Shown here piece by piece: positions 1 through 8,590 of a stretch of 33,009 bases of DNA. Positions within the stretch are counted from its first letter, which is position 1, and each line of letters begins with the position of its first letter. Under the pieces are notes generated by a model. The model made no database searches. It was not told where the DNA came from and saw only the letters and a program-made list of their open reading frames with translations. The stretch is from Clostridia bacterium (GTDB lineage: Bacteria > Bacillota > Clostridia > Christensenellales > Aristaeellaceae), in contig JAFWQA010000041.1 in the NCBI GenBank assembly GCA_017509255.1, positions 1 to 33,009 of the forward strand, written 5' to 3'. The position numbers were made by a program, and so were the translations under genes.

Positions 1-53
1 AAGATAGGCACAGAGAAAGCGAAACGCGCAAAGGAGACGGGAGAAGAAAATGA
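1..53 (+). CDS. possible 3' end of an upstream gene (partial)
   Basis: Reading codons from position 3 gives 16 sense codons and a TGA at 51-53. That stop would overlap the addB start in an ATGA arrangement, which is common in coupled operons. The visible tail is very charged (DRHRESETRKGDGRRK) and carries no recognisable motif. With so little sequence this could be chance, so the call rests only on the overlap geometry. Confidence 0.22.
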   Translation, partial: DRHRESETRKGDGRRK

Positions 54-3000
54 CGGCGGCGGAGATGATCGGGGGACGGGGCAGCGGGCTCCGCGCATGG
101 CTTTTCCGGGAGATCGCGAAGAGCCGGGCCGAAGGGCGGCGGGTCGTCCTGCTGGTGCCCGAGCAATATACGCTGCAGGCGGAACGGGATCTGATCCTGG
201 GAATGGAGCTGCCCGGCCTGCTGGATATCGACGTCATTTCTCCCACAAAACTGAAAAGCCTCGTGAAGGAATACGCCGGGTACTCCGGCCACAGCGCGCT
301 GGACGAAACGGGCTGCGCCATGGCCGTGCGCCGCGCGATCCGGGAATGCGGGGAGAAGCTGAAATACTATCCGAAGGTGACGGAGATCCCCGGGGCGGCG
401 CTGCGGCTGGAGCAAACCCTGTCGGAGCTGCGCGAGAGCGGCATGACGCCGGAGGAGCTGGAGGAAACCGCCGCCGGGGCACGGAACGAGGCGGAAAGAG
501 CGAAGCTCGGCGACCTGGCGATGATCTGGCGCGCGTACGACGAGCTGCTGAAGGACCGGTTTGACGACCCGACGGCCGCCTGGGCGGACCTGTGCGCGCG
601 GCTGGAACGGAGCGGCGTGCTGACGGGGGCGGACCTGTATATCTACGGCTTTGACACGGTCAGGCCGGACCTGCGCCGCCTGATCGCGGAGGCGGTGAGG
701 CTCTGCGCCCGCGTGGCGGTGCTGCTGACCGCGGCGGACGCGGAGGCTCCCGCGGGGCGGATCTTCCGGCCCCAGCGGGACAGCATGGCCATGCTGCGGA
801 AGGAGCTGGAGGAGCGGGGCGCGGAGGCAAAGACCGTGTGGCTGGAGGAGGAAACGGCGGACAAGCCGGAATCCCTGCGCTTTCTGCAGAAAAACCTGTT
901 TTCCGACGAGCCGGAAAGCTACGGCGGGATCCCCGGGGACGAGCTGAGCCTCTACCTGGCGGCCAACCCCACGGCGGAGGCCTGGAACGCTGTGACCACG
1001 CTGTTGCGCTGGCACGGGGAGGGGATCGCCTGGAACCGGATGGCGGTGGCGATGCCCGGCTATACAGCCACGGCCAGCGCGCTGACCGCGGCGCTGAGAT
1101 CCAACGGGATCCCCTTCTTCTACAACCGCAAGGACCAGGCTGCCCGCCACGGCGTGAGCCGGCTGCTGACGGGGGCGCTGGAGTGCGCGGCGGAGGGCTA
1201 TACCACCGAAAGGCTGGCCATGGCCGCGCTCAGCGGGTACGGACCGCTGACGAAGGAAGAGGGAACAAGGCTGATGAATTACGCCGCGGCACGGGGCATA
1301 GACCGCGCGCGCTGGCGCAGCCCCTTCACCCGGGGGGAGGACGCCGCGGAGGCGGAAAAACTGAGGCTGCGGCTGACAGGGCCGATCGACGTCCTGCACG
1401 CGGAGCTGAGAAACGCGCGCACGGCCACCGCCGGCGTGGAGGCGGTGTTCCGGTTCCTGCAGCAGGGAAACGTGTACGCTCAGCTGCAGCGGCGGCAGAA
1501 GGAGCTGACGGAGCTGAAGCTGTACCGGGAGGCTGTGGTGGACCGCCAGGTATGGAACCTGCTGATGAACATCCTGGACCAGCTGTGGGCGCTGCTGGGC
1601 GGCCGCAGGGCCACGCTGAAGGAGATGGCGGGCTCCGTGACCGCCGCCCTGGAGAGGAGCCGGCTGGCTTCCCTGCCGGAGGATGAGGAAGGCGTGGCGC
1701 TGGGAGAGATCGGGCATATGCTGCCGGGACAGACGGACGCGCTGATCCTGACCGGCATGAACGACGGGGTGATGAGCCCGGCGGAAAGCGGGATCCTGAG
1801 CGATCCGGAACGGAAGACTCTGGAGGAAAGGACCGGCAGGGAGATCGGAGCCGACCGGGCCCGTATGTCCATGACCGCCTATGCCGACTATTACCGGACG
1901 ATGACGCTGCCCGGGAAAAAGCTGCGCCTGAGCCGCTGCATGAAGGATGAGGACGGGACCGCCCTGCTGCCGGGCGAGCCGGCAGAGGAGCTGAAGCGCC
2001 TCTTTCCGCGGCTGGAGGAGGAGGGCGGAGCCTCCTCGGACGGGCGGCCGGAGCATCCGCTGACAAAGAGCATGGCGATGGAGGGCCTCGGCATCTATCT
2101 GCGGGACCTGCGGTCCGGCGTGCTGGAGGATCTGCCGGGAGAATGGAAGTCGGCGCTGCGCAGCCTGTGGGAGGACGGGGAATACGGCCCATCCGTGCGG
2201 GAAATGGTCCACCGGATCCTGCCGGAGACCGCGGAGAAGGCCATCGACCCGGAAACGGCGGTGAAGCTGTTCCGGGCGGAGCGGATCTCCATCAGCCGGC
2301 TGGAAAGCTTCGCGGCCTGCCCCTACCGGCATTTCATCCGCTACGGGCTGCGGCCGGTGGCGCAGGAGGCCTTTGAGTTTACCGCCAACGAGGCCGGTGA
2401 TTTCTTCCACGCGGTGCTGGAGCAGTACATCAGCCGGGCCGTGCGGGAAAAGGAATGGCCGGAGCTGAGCGATGAAAAGATCGGAGAGATGACGGAGCAG
2501 ATCGTGGCGGAGCAGGCGGCCGTATGGGAAAACGGCCCGCTGCGGGAGGATGCCGCCGGGATCTGGGAGAGCGAGGAATACGCGCGCCGCGCGAAGCACG
2601 CCGCGGCCGTGCTGACACGCTTCGCGGCCAACAGCGATTTCCGGGTCGTGGGAACGGAAATGGAGTTCGGCTCGCCGGAGGGACTGCCGCCGCTGATGCT
2701 GACGCTGAAGGACGGTACGCAGATCGCGCTGCAGGGAAAGATCGACCGGCTGGACGAATACCGGGGGCCGGACGGGGACTATCTGCGCGTGACGGACTAC
2801 AAGAGCAGCGGCAGGAAGCCGGACCCCGCCAAAATGGCAAGCGGCGAACAGCTGCAGCTGATGATCTACCTGAAGGCCGCGCAGCAGGCGTATCCCGGCG
2901 CAAAGGCCGCGGGGGCCTTCTATTTCCCCGTGCAGGACAAGGAAGTGGACAAGGAATCTCCGGAGGCAGCGGAGGAGGAGCGGCTGAAGGCGGCCCGCAT

Positions 3001-3370
3001 GAAGGGCGTCGCGCTGGCGGATCCGGACGTGCTGCACGCCATGGACCGGGACATCGCGCCCTATTCCGTGGACCGGGTCTTCAACAAGGACGGGAGCGTG
3101 AGCAAGAGCGCGAAATGGGCGCTGGACGAGAAGATCCTGAACGGGCTGACGGACGCCGCCGTGGAAAAAGCCGCGGAGCTGTGCGAGCGGATCCGCTCCG
3201 GGGAGATCAGCGCCACCCCCTCGGCAGAGGATGAAAACATCACCGCCTGTACTTTTTGTGATTATATTACCGTCTGCAGGAGAAAAAAGAAGGATATCCG
3301 CAGGAGGAATACAGAAATAACCTATGCGGACATCGCAGAGAAAAATACATTGCGCAATCCGCATGATTGA
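50..3370 (+). CDS. addB: AddB-type helicase-nuclease subunit (ATP-dependent dsDNA exonuclease)
   Basis: AddB pairs with AddA to resect double-strand breaks for RecA. At 1106 residues it is near the family length (about 1160 in Bacillus). The C-terminal nuclease is intact: GKIDRLD with D899, then TDYKSS with D916 and K918, the PD-(D/E)XK core. Cys757 (FAACPYRHF) with Cys1067, Cys1070 and Cys1076 (C-x2-C-x5-C) matches the AddB 4Fe-4S staple that clamps this nuclease. The N-terminus is odd: where AddB normally has GRxGSGKT, this protein reads GGRGSGLRAW at about residues 8-17, so the Walker A Lys and Thr are missing. The start at 50 has GGGAG at 39-43 and possibly overlaps an upstream stop. No addA follows; it may lie upstream of the window. 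The identity is firm; ATP binding by this subunit is doubtful. Confidence 0.93.
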   Translation: MTAAEMIGGRGSGLRAWLFREIAKSRAEGRRVVLLVPEQYTLQAERDLILGMELPGLLDIDVISPTKLKSLVKEYAGYSGHSALDETGCAMAVRRAIRECGEKLKYYPKVTEIPGAALRLEQTLSELRESGMTPEELEETAAGARNEAERAKLGDLAMIWRAYDELLKDRFDDPTAAWADLCARLERSGVLTGADLYIYGFDTVRPDLRRLIAEAVRLCARVAVLLTAADAEAPAGRIFRPQRDSMAMLRKELEERGAEAKTVWLEEETADKPESLRFLQKNLFSDEPESYGGIPGDELSLYLAANPTAEAWNAVTTLLRWHGEGIAWNRMAVAMPGYTATASALTAALRSNGIPFFYNRKDQAARHGVSRLLTGALECAAEGYTTERLAMAALSGYGPLTKEEGTRLMNYAAARGIDRARWRSPFTRGEDAAEAEKLRLRLTGPIDVLHAELRNARTATAGVEAVFRFLQQGNVYAQLQRRQKELTELKLYREAVVDRQVWNLLMNILDQLWALLGGRRATLKEMAGSVTAALERSRLASLPEDEEGVALGEIGHMLPGQTDALILTGMNDGVMSPAESGILSDPERKTLEERTGREIGADRARMSMTAYADYYRTMTLPGKKLRLSRCMKDEDGTALLPGEPAEELKRLFPRLEEEGGASSDGRPEHPLTKSMAMEGLGIYLRDLRSGVLEDLPGEWKSALRSLWEDGEYGPSVREMVHRILPETAEKAIDPETAVKLFRAERISISRLESFAACPYRHFIRYGLRPVAQEAFEFTANEAGDFFHAVLEQYISRAVREKEWPELSDEKIGEMTEQIVAEQAAVWENGPLREDAAGIWESEEYARRAKHAAAVLTRFAANSDFRVVGTEMEFGSPEGLPPLMLTLKDGTQIALQGKIDRLDEYRGPDGDYLRVTDYKSSGRKPDPAKMASGEQLQLMIYLKAAQQAYPGAKAAGAFYFPVQDKEVDKESPEAAEEERLKAARMKGVALADPDVLHAMDRDIAPYSVDRVFNKDGSVSKSAKWALDEKILNGLTDAAVEKAAELCERIRSGEISATPSAEDENITACTFCDYITVCRRKKKDIRRRNTEITYADIAEKNTLRNPHD

Positions 3371-3378
3371 GGTATAAT
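3350..3378 (+). promoter_or_regulatory. sigma-A-type promoter for the small P-loop gene
   Basis: TTGCGC at 3350-3355 and a perfect TATAAT at 3373-3378 are separated by 17 bp. The promoter overlaps the last codons of addB (stop 3368-3370). It gives the downstream gene its own transcript starting near 3385. Confidence 0.7.
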
Positions 3379-3414
3379 GAAGCCAGAGAAAAACCCATAA
3401 GGAGGTCGATTCCC

Positions 3415-3825
3415 ATGATACAGGTGATCGCAGGCAAGAAGGGCTCCGGCAAGACGAAGCGGCTGATTGACCTGACCAACACGACCGCGCGGGACGCCGT
3501 GCACGATGTCATCTTCCTGGATGACGACAATCGCTATATGTTTGACGTGGACCACAAGGTCCGCTTCATCAACGCTGAAGAATATCATATCTCCAATACG
3601 GATATGTTTATCGGATTCCTCTGCGGGATCCTGTCCTCCAATTTCGACGTCGGGACCGTGTTTGTGGACGCTTTCCTGAAGCTGTGCCATGCGGACCTGG
3701 CCGGCACGGAGGCCGTTGTGGCCACTCTGGAGAACCTCGGAACAAAACACAATGTGGATTTCGTTCTCAGCGTGAGCGCTGATCCGGAAGAGCTTCCTGA
3801 TTTTCTGAAGCAGCATCTGATCTGA
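3415..3825 (+). CDS. small P-loop ATPase-like protein, function unknown
   Basis: This 136-residue protein starts with IQVIAGKKGSGKTKRLIDL, a clean Walker A (GKKGSGKT at residues 7-14). It has a hydrophobic strand ending in Asp (VGTVFVDAF) that could be Walker B. It is far shorter than normal NTPases and has no further domain, signal peptide or membrane segment. The ATG at 3415 is chosen because AAGGAGG lies directly upstream (from 3399) at good spacing; an in-frame extension to 3367 would run back through the promoter. The gene is a single-gene transcription unit between a promoter at 3350-3378 and a terminator at 3847. Similar short proteins in Clostridia are often named only 'ATP-binding' or 'twitching motility' by weak similarity. 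I do not assign a function. Confidence 0.8.
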   Translation: MIQVIAGKKGSGKTKRLIDLTNTTARDAVHDVIFLDDDNRYMFDVDHKVRFINAEEYHISNTDMFIGFLCGILSSNFDVGTVFVDAFLKLCHADLAGTEAVVATLENLGTKHNVDFVLSVSADPEELPDFLKQHLI

Positions 3826-3846
3826 TCAACCGGACGGAAGGAAATG

Positions 3847-3881
3847 AACGGGCGGCGGCTGTATACCACCGCCCGTTTTAC
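3847..3881 (+). terminator. Rho-independent terminator after the P-loop gene
   Basis: AACGGGCGG at 3847-3855 pairs with CCGCCCGTT at 3869-3877, a 9-bp GC-rich stem with a 13-nt loop. A short T run (TTTTA) overlaps and follows the stem end. Confidence 0.8.
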
Positions 3882-3910
3882 ACGAAACAGAAAACAATGA
3901 CAGGAGCGTG

Positions 3911-5416
3911 ATGGCATCCATGTCCTTCTTCTCTACCCGCGGCGGCAGCGTTGTGACTGCCAGCCAGGCCATTCTCAGAGGGCTCGCGGCAGACGGCGGC
4001 CTGTATGTCCCCGCCATGTTCCCCCAGGTGACGTCCGACAGGATCGCCGCTCTGAGCGGGATGGGCTATACCAGGCGCGCGCTGGAGATCCTGGCGCTCT
4101 TCCTGGAGGACTTTTCCCGCCCGGAGATCGAAAAGGCGGTCGGGGCAGCGTACGGCGAGGGCCGCTTTGACGACCCGGCGGTGGCCCCGGTGAAACGGCT
4201 GGACGACAACACCTGGGTGCTGGAGCTCTTCCACGGCCCGACGCTCGCCTTCAAGGATATGGCGCTGCAGCTGCTGCCGCACCTGACCCGGCTGAGCGCT
4301 GAGAAAAACGGGGAAAAGCGCGAGATATCGATCCTGGTCGCGACCAGCGGAGATACGGGAAAGGCCGCCCTGGAGGGCTTCCGGGATGTGCCGGGCACCA
4401 GCTGCACCGTGTTCTATCCCATGGACGGCGTGAGCGACGTGCAGCGCATGCAGATGGTCACGACGGGAGGGAACAACACCCACGTGATCGCGGTGAAGGG
4501 GAACTTTGATGACGCGCAGACCGGCGTGAAGGATCTGTTTTCCTCCCCGGAATTCGTGAAGAATATGGACGCGCGGGGCAAGGCCCTGTCCTCCGCCAAC
4601 AGCATCAACTTCGGCCGGCTCGTGCCGCAGGTGGTGTACTACTTCTCCGCCTATGCCGACCTGGTCGCGCAGGGCGCGATCGTCAGCGGGGACCCGGTGA
4701 ACTTCTGCGTGCCGACGGGCAACTTCGGCAACATCCTGGCGGGCTATTACGCCAGGGAAATGGGCCTGCCGATCCACCGCCTGATCTGCGCCAGCAACCG
4801 GAACAATGTGCTGACAGACTTCTTCAACAGCGGCATCTATTCCACCCACAGGCTTTTCTACAAGACCAACAGCCCGAGCATGGACATCCTGGTATCCAGC
4901 AATCTGGAGCGCCTGCTGTTTGAGGCGGCGGACCGGGACGGCGAACTGGTCAAGACCTGGATGAAGCTGCTGCGCGACTGCGGCAGCTACAGCGTGGGCG
5001 ATCAGCGCAGGGACTGGCTGAACAACACCTTCTGGGGCGGCTACGCGGACGATCACGCCACCGTGCGCGAGATCGGCACCCGCTTCACGCACGACCACTA
5101 CCTGTTTGACACACATACGGCGGTGGCGGCCAACGTGCTGCGCCAGTACCGGGACCAGAAGCGGGACGAGACGCCGACGGTGATCGTGGCCACGGCCAAC
5201 CCCTACAAGTTCTCCCGCGACGTGCTGAGCGGCATCGCCGGCAGGGAAGCGGCGCAGGGACTGGACGCCTTTGCCTGCAGCGAGGAGCTGGAGCGGCGCA
5301 CCGGCGTGCCGATGCCGGCGCAGGTGCGGGGACTCCGGGACCTGCCGGTGCGGCACAGGACGGAGTGCGACGTGTCCGGCATGGCGCAGGCGGTGCTCAA
5401 CGAATTTGACAAGTAA
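3911..5416 (+). CDS. thrC: threonine synthase
   Basis: This enzyme converts O-phosphohomoserine to threonine with PLP, the last step of threonine synthesis, in the cytosol. The N-terminus SFFSTRGG...LRGLAADGGLYVP is the usual ThrC opening. GPTLAFKDMALQ carries the PLP Lys (residue 115 from this start), and ATSGDTGKAA is the phosphate-binding loop. At about 500 residues it matches the longer clostridial/fungal-like ThrC class. Start choice is uncertain: ATG 3911 sits 4 nt from AGGAG (3902-3906), whereas ATG 3920 (MSFFSTR) fits the family N-terminus better but has a 13-nt gap. It lies between two strong terminators, so it is a single-gene unit, away from hom and thrB. I could not identify a clear promoter in the 3882-3910 gap. 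Confidence 0.95.
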   Translation: MASMSFFSTRGGSVVTASQAILRGLAADGGLYVPAMFPQVTSDRIAALSGMGYTRRALEILALFLEDFSRPEIEKAVGAAYGEGRFDDPAVAPVKRLDDNTWVLELFHGPTLAFKDMALQLLPHLTRLSAEKNGEKREISILVATSGDTGKAALEGFRDVPGTSCTVFYPMDGVSDVQRMQMVTTGGNNTHVIAVKGNFDDAQTGVKDLFSSPEFVKNMDARGKALSSANSINFGRLVPQVVYYFSAYADLVAQGAIVSGDPVNFCVPTGNFGNILAGYYAREMGLPIHRLICASNRNNVLTDFFNSGIYSTHRLFYKTNSPSMDILVSSNLERLLFEAADRDGELVKTWMKLLRDCGSYSVGDQRRDWLNNTFWGGYADDHATVREIGTRFTHDHYLFDTHTAVAANVLRQYRDQKRDETPTVIVATANPYKFSRDVLSGIAGREAAQGLDAFACSEELERRTGVPMPAQVRGLRDLPVRHRTECDVSGMAQAVLNEFDK

Positions 5417-5431
5417 GAAATGAAGGAAAAC

Positions 5432-5463
5432 AAAGCAGGGCGGCAGCAGCCGCCCTGCTTTTC
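5432..5463 (+). terminator. Rho-independent terminator of thrC
   Basis: A 13-bp perfect stem (AAAGCAGGGCGGC at 5432-5444 with its complement at 5449-5461) closes a 4-nt AGCA loop. The stem ends in a T run (TTTT at 5459-5462). Confidence 0.92.
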
Positions 5464-5474
5464 ACAAAAAAATC

Positions 5475-5506
5475 TTTTCAAAAGGCCCGTAATATGATAA
5501 TATAAC
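5475..5506 (+). promoter_or_regulatory. possible promoter for the pepP-efp operon
   Basis: An AT-rich patch holds TTTTCA (5475-5480) and overlapping -10-like hexamers GATAAT (5496-5501) and TATAAC (5501-5506). Spacings of 15 or 20 bp are not ideal. The position, just after the thrC terminator and before the next operon, supports a promoter here, but the exact hexamers are unsure. Confidence 0.45.
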
Positions 5507-5562
5507 CTGAAAGTGTATGTTCCGCGTGCGCGCGGACGCTTTCAGAAAGGCAAGTTTTTTTC

Positions 5563-6636
5563 ATGACAGCATCCGAGAAACTGATCGATCATCTCCATCT
5601 GGGCTCCCAGTCCGCCGCGGTGATCCATGACCCCTCCAACATCTTTTACCTGACGGAGGGATATTCGGGCGAAGGGCTTGTGTACATCTCCGCGAAGAAG
5701 CGGGTGATCATCACCGATTTCCGCTACACCGAGCAGGCGGAAAAGCAGGCCCCCGATTTCCGTACCGTGATGACGGACAAGGACAACCCGCACAACCGCC
5801 GCCTGGCGGAGCTGTGCCGGGAGGACGGGATCACCGAGCTGAGATTCGAGAGCAACTACCTGTCGGTGGACACCTTCGAAAGCCTGAGGACCGCCGTAGG
5901 GGAAGAGGTTTCCTACGTACCGCTGAAGTACGCGCCGCAGGCCCTGCGGCAGATCAAGACGCCGGCGGAGACCGTGACGATGCGCAAGGCCGCGCAGATC
6001 ACCTCCGAAGCGTTTGACGCGATCCTGGGAAAGATCCGCCCCGGCATGACGGAGAAGGAGCTCCAGATCGAGCTGGACTTCACCATGTACCGGCTCGGCG
6101 CTGAGGCGCTCGCGTTCGACACGATCATCGCCTCCGGGGAAAACGGCAGCCTCTGCCACGCGATCCCCGGACAGCGCAGGCTGGAAAAGGGCGACATGAT
6201 CACCATGGACTTCGGCGCGAAGGTCGGAGGCTACTGCAGCGACATGACCCGCACGGTCGCGCTGGGACAGCCCTCGCCCGAAATGCTGAAGGTCTACAAC
6301 ACCGTGCTGCGCGCGCAGACCATGTGCAAGGCCGCGCTGGCAGCCGGGAAGAACTGCTTCGACATCGACAAGCTGGCCCGCGACTACATCGACTCGCAGG
6401 GTTATGCGGGCCGCTTCGGTCACGGCCTGGGCCACTGTGTCGGCATCGATATTCATGAGGACCCGCGCCTGAGCCCATCCTGTCACGAGACGCTCAAGGC
6501 CGGCATGGTCATCACCGTGGAACCCGGTGTGTATATCCCGGGGCTCGGCGGCGTCCGTATCGAGGACACCTGCCTCGTGAAGGAGAACGGATGCGAATCC
6601 CTGACCACAGCGCCCAGGGAACTCGTGATCCTGTAA
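5563..6636 (+). CDS. M24B metallopeptidase, Xaa-Pro aminopeptidase/dipeptidase
   Basis: This protein removes the residue N-terminal to proline in peptides, using two divalent metals, in the cytosol. At 357 residues it has the small bacterial PepQ/PepP-like size: an N-terminal creatinase-like domain (about 1-130) and a pita-bread catalytic domain. All five metal ligands of the family can be placed: D216 (MDFG), D227 (SDMTRT), H291 (HGLGH), E320 (VEPGVY) and E334 (RIED). The start at 5563 follows GAAAGG at 5545-5550, a rather long spacing. It is followed 55 bp later by efp, a very common Firmicutes gene pair. Sequence alone does not separate aminopeptidase P from prolidase activity. Confidence 0.92.
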   Translation: MTASEKLIDHLHLGSQSAAVIHDPSNIFYLTEGYSGEGLVYISAKKRVIITDFRYTEQAEKQAPDFRTVMTDKDNPHNRRLAELCREDGITELRFESNYLSVDTFESLRTAVGEEVSYVPLKYAPQALRQIKTPAETVTMRKAAQITSEAFDAILGKIRPGMTEKELQIELDFTMYRLGAEALAFDTIIASGENGSLCHAIPGQRRLEKGDMITMDFGAKVGGYCSDMTRTVALGQPSPEMLKVYNTVLRAQTMCKAALAAGKNCFDIDKLARDYIDSQGYAGRFGHGLGHCVGIDIHEDPRLSPSCHETLKAGMVITVEPGVYIPGLGGVRIEDTCLVKENGCESLTTAPRELVIL

Positions 6637-6691
6637 CCCAAACCCCGTTTCCTAAAAAAGTTTGAAGAGATAAAACAGGAGGAGAAGAGCG

Positions 6692-7249
6692 ATGATTACA
6701 GCCGGTGATTTCAAAAAGGGAATTACGATTGAGTGGGACGGAGGCGTCTGGAACATTGTTGACTTCCAGCACGTGAAGCCCGGAAAGGGCGCCGCTTTTG
6801 TGCGCACCAAGATCAAGAACGTGATGACGGGCGCCGTGGTGGAGCGCAGCTTCAACCCGACGGACAAGATGCCCCGCGCCATCATCGAGACCAAAGAAAT
6901 GCAGTATGTGTACAACGACGGCGATCTGTACTACTTCATGGACGTGGAGACCTATGAGCAGCTGCCCATGACCCACGACCAGGTGGAAGACGCGATCCCC
7001 TTCGTGAAGGAAGGCACCAACGTGACCATGCGGTTCTTCAAGGGAAGCGCCTTCTCCGTGGAAGCGCCCAACTTCGTGGTGCTTGAGGTGACGGACACCG
7101 AGCCCGGCTTCGCCGGCGACACCGCCTCCAACACCTACAAGCCAGCCACGCTGGAGACCGGCTTCAGCCTGCAGGTGCCGCTGTTCATCAACACCGGTGA
7201 CAAGATCCAGATCGACACCCGCACCGGCGAATATCTCAAGCGCGCGTAA
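6692..7249 (+). CDS. efp: elongation factor P
   Basis: EF-P binds between the ribosomal P and E sites and rescues stalling at polyproline. At 185 residues it is full length: KOW-like domain I followed by two OB domains, ending in the conserved [17 protein letters not shown]. Domain I carries [10 protein letters not shown] with Lys32 at the tip, the position modified in Bacillus-type EF-P. AGGAGG at 6677-6682 is 9 nt before the ATG. It lies in an operon with the upstream Xaa-Pro peptidase and the downstream zinc-ribbon gene. The Thr-Pro-rich MreC encoded in this window could be an EF-P client; that is inference. Confidence 0.98.
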   Translation: MITAGDFKKGITIEWDGGVWNIVDFQHVKPGKGAAFVRTKIKNVMTGAVVERSFNPTDKMPRAIIETKEMQYVYNDGDLYYFMDVETYEQLPMTHDQVEDAIPFVKEGTNVTMRFFKGSAFSVEAPNFVVLEVTDTEPGFAGDTASNTYKPATLETGFSLQVPLFINTGDKIQIDTRTGEYLKRA

Positions 7250-7278
7250 GGCATGGACCCGAGAGGGAGGATATCGGA

Positions 7279-7740
7279 ATGAGCAAGCTGACGGACAGAA
7301 TCAGTTATCTGCAGGGCCTGGCTGAAGGAATGAAGCTGAACCCGGACAAGGATTCCCACCGGTTGATCCTGGAGATCCTGAATGTGCTGGGCGAAGTCGG
7401 GGATGCCTATGAAGCCCTGAGCGAAGCACACGAAGAACTGAGCGAATACGTCGAGAGCATCGACGAGGACCTGGCCGACCTGGAGGATGAGCTCCTGGAC
7501 GACGAGGAAGACGGCGAAGAGGATGAGGACGAGGGAGACGAGGAAAGCTCCGAGATCCTGTACGAATGCCCTCACTGCCATACCGAGATCGAGATCGATC
7601 CCGAGGACGTGGACTTTGACGAGGATGCCACCTGCCCCGCCTGCGGCGGAGAGCTCTTTCCCGAGCTGCCCGATGACGCGGAAGCGGAGGACGAGGATGA
7701 CTCCGAAGCGGAGTCCCTTGCGGACGAAAGCGAAGACTGA
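7279..7740 (+). CDS. acidic zinc-ribbon protein, CD1247 N-terminal-domain type
   Basis: This 153-residue protein has three parts. Residues 1-70 form a helical domain (KLTDRISYLQGLAEGMKL) shared by clostridial proteins annotated as CD1247-like. A strongly acidic linker follows. A zinc ribbon comes next, with Cys97-x2-Cys100 (CPHC) and Cys119-x2-Cys122 (CPAC), and then another acidic tail. No membrane segment or signal is seen. GGGAGG lies upstream of the ATG at good spacing. It is last in the pepP-efp operon, directly before a strong terminator. Its placement next to efp suggests a translation-related or regulatory job, but the function is not known. The extreme acidity makes nucleic-acid binding by the linker unlikely. 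Confidence 0.85.
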   Translation: MSKLTDRISYLQGLAEGMKLNPDKDSHRLILEILNVLGEVGDAYEALSEAHEELSEYVESIDEDLADLEDELLDDEEDGEEDEDEGDEESSEILYECPHCHTEIEIDPEDVDFDEDATCPACGGELFPELPDDAEAEDEDDSEAESLADESED

Positions 7741-7753
7741 GACACAAAAAACG

Positions 7754-7787
7754 AACCGCCCGGGCGTTGATGCCCGGGCGGTTTTTG
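7754..7787. terminator. bidirectional terminator between convergent operons
   Basis: AACCGCCCGGGC (7754-7765) pairs perfectly with 7772-7783 around a 6-nt loop. On the plus strand it runs into TTTTT (7782-7786). On the minus strand it is followed by TTCGTTTTTT. It can therefore end both the efp operon and the ABC importer operon. Confidence 0.92.
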
Positions 7788-7795
7788 TATGCCTG

Positions 7796-8590
7796 TCAGG
7801 AGAGGAGGAGCCTGTCCCCGTCCAGCTCCTTGCCGGCTGCCTTTTCGAACAGGCCCATCAGGTCGTGACGGGTGAGCTTTTTCTTGTCCTCCCCGGAGAC
7901 GTCGACGACGATCTGGCCCTCATTCATCATGATGAGGCGGTTGCCCACGTTGATGGCGTCCTTCATGTTATGGGTGACCATCATGGCGGTGAGCCCGCGG
8001 CTGCTGACGATCTTTTCGGTGATCTCCAGCACCTTGGCTGCGGTCTTCGGGTCCAGGGCGGCGGTGTGCTCATCCAGCAGGAGGAGCTGCGGGGTCTTCA
8101 GCGTGGCCATGAGCAGGGTCAGCGCCTGACGCTGGCCGCCGCTGAGCAGGCCGACCTTGCTGGCCATGCGGTCCTCCAGACCGAGGCCCAGGGTCTTCAG
8201 CTGCTCCCGGTAAAGCTCGCGCTCCCTGGCGCCGACGCCCCAGCGCAGCCCGCGGGGCTGGCCGCGGCGGTAGGCCAGGGCCATATTTTCCTCAATATTC
8301 ATGGTGGCGGCGGTGCCCGTCATGGGATCCTGGAACACGCGGCCCAGATAGCGCGCGCGCTTGTATTCCGGCAGGCGGGTGACGTCGATGCCGCCGATCT
8401 CGATGGTGCCCCGGTCCACGGGGAATACGCCGGCCACCGCGTTGAGCATGGTGGATTTTCCGGCGCCGTTGCCGCCGATGACGGTGACGAAATCCCCTTC
8501 GTTCAGGGTCAGGCTGACGTCCGTCAGCGCTTTCTTTTCCGTGATCGTACCCGGATTGAAGGTCTTGGCGATATGGGTGATCTTAAGCAT
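7796..8590 (-). CDS. ABC transporter ATPase of a TrpXYZ-type importer
   Basis: This cytosolic ATPase powers the importer encoded upstream. All ABC motifs are present in the 264-residue protein: Walker A GGNGAGKST (39-47, K45), Q-loop Q87, signature LSGGQ (149-153), Walker B LLLLD with catalytic E174, and H207. The ATG overlaps the permease stop by 8 nt, so translation is coupled. The best family match is the ATPase that accompanies DUF534-type binding proteins (TrpZ in streptococci, proposed for tryptophan or tyrosine uptake). The substrate cannot be read from this subunit. A terminator follows 9 bp after the stop. Confidence 0.93.
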   Translation of the reverse strand: MLKITHIAKTFNPGTITEKKALTDVSLTLNEGDFVTVIGGNGAGKSTMLNAVAGVFPVDRGTIEIGGIDVTRLPEYKRARYLGRVFQDPMTGTAATMNIEENMALAYRRGQPRGLRWGVGARERELYREQLKTLGLGLEDRMASKVGLLSGGQRQALTLLMATLKTPQLLLLDEHTAALDPKTAAKVLEITEKIVSSRGLTAMMVTHNMKDAINVGNRLIMMNEGQIVVDVSGEDKKKLTRHDLMGLFEKAAGKELDGDRLLLS

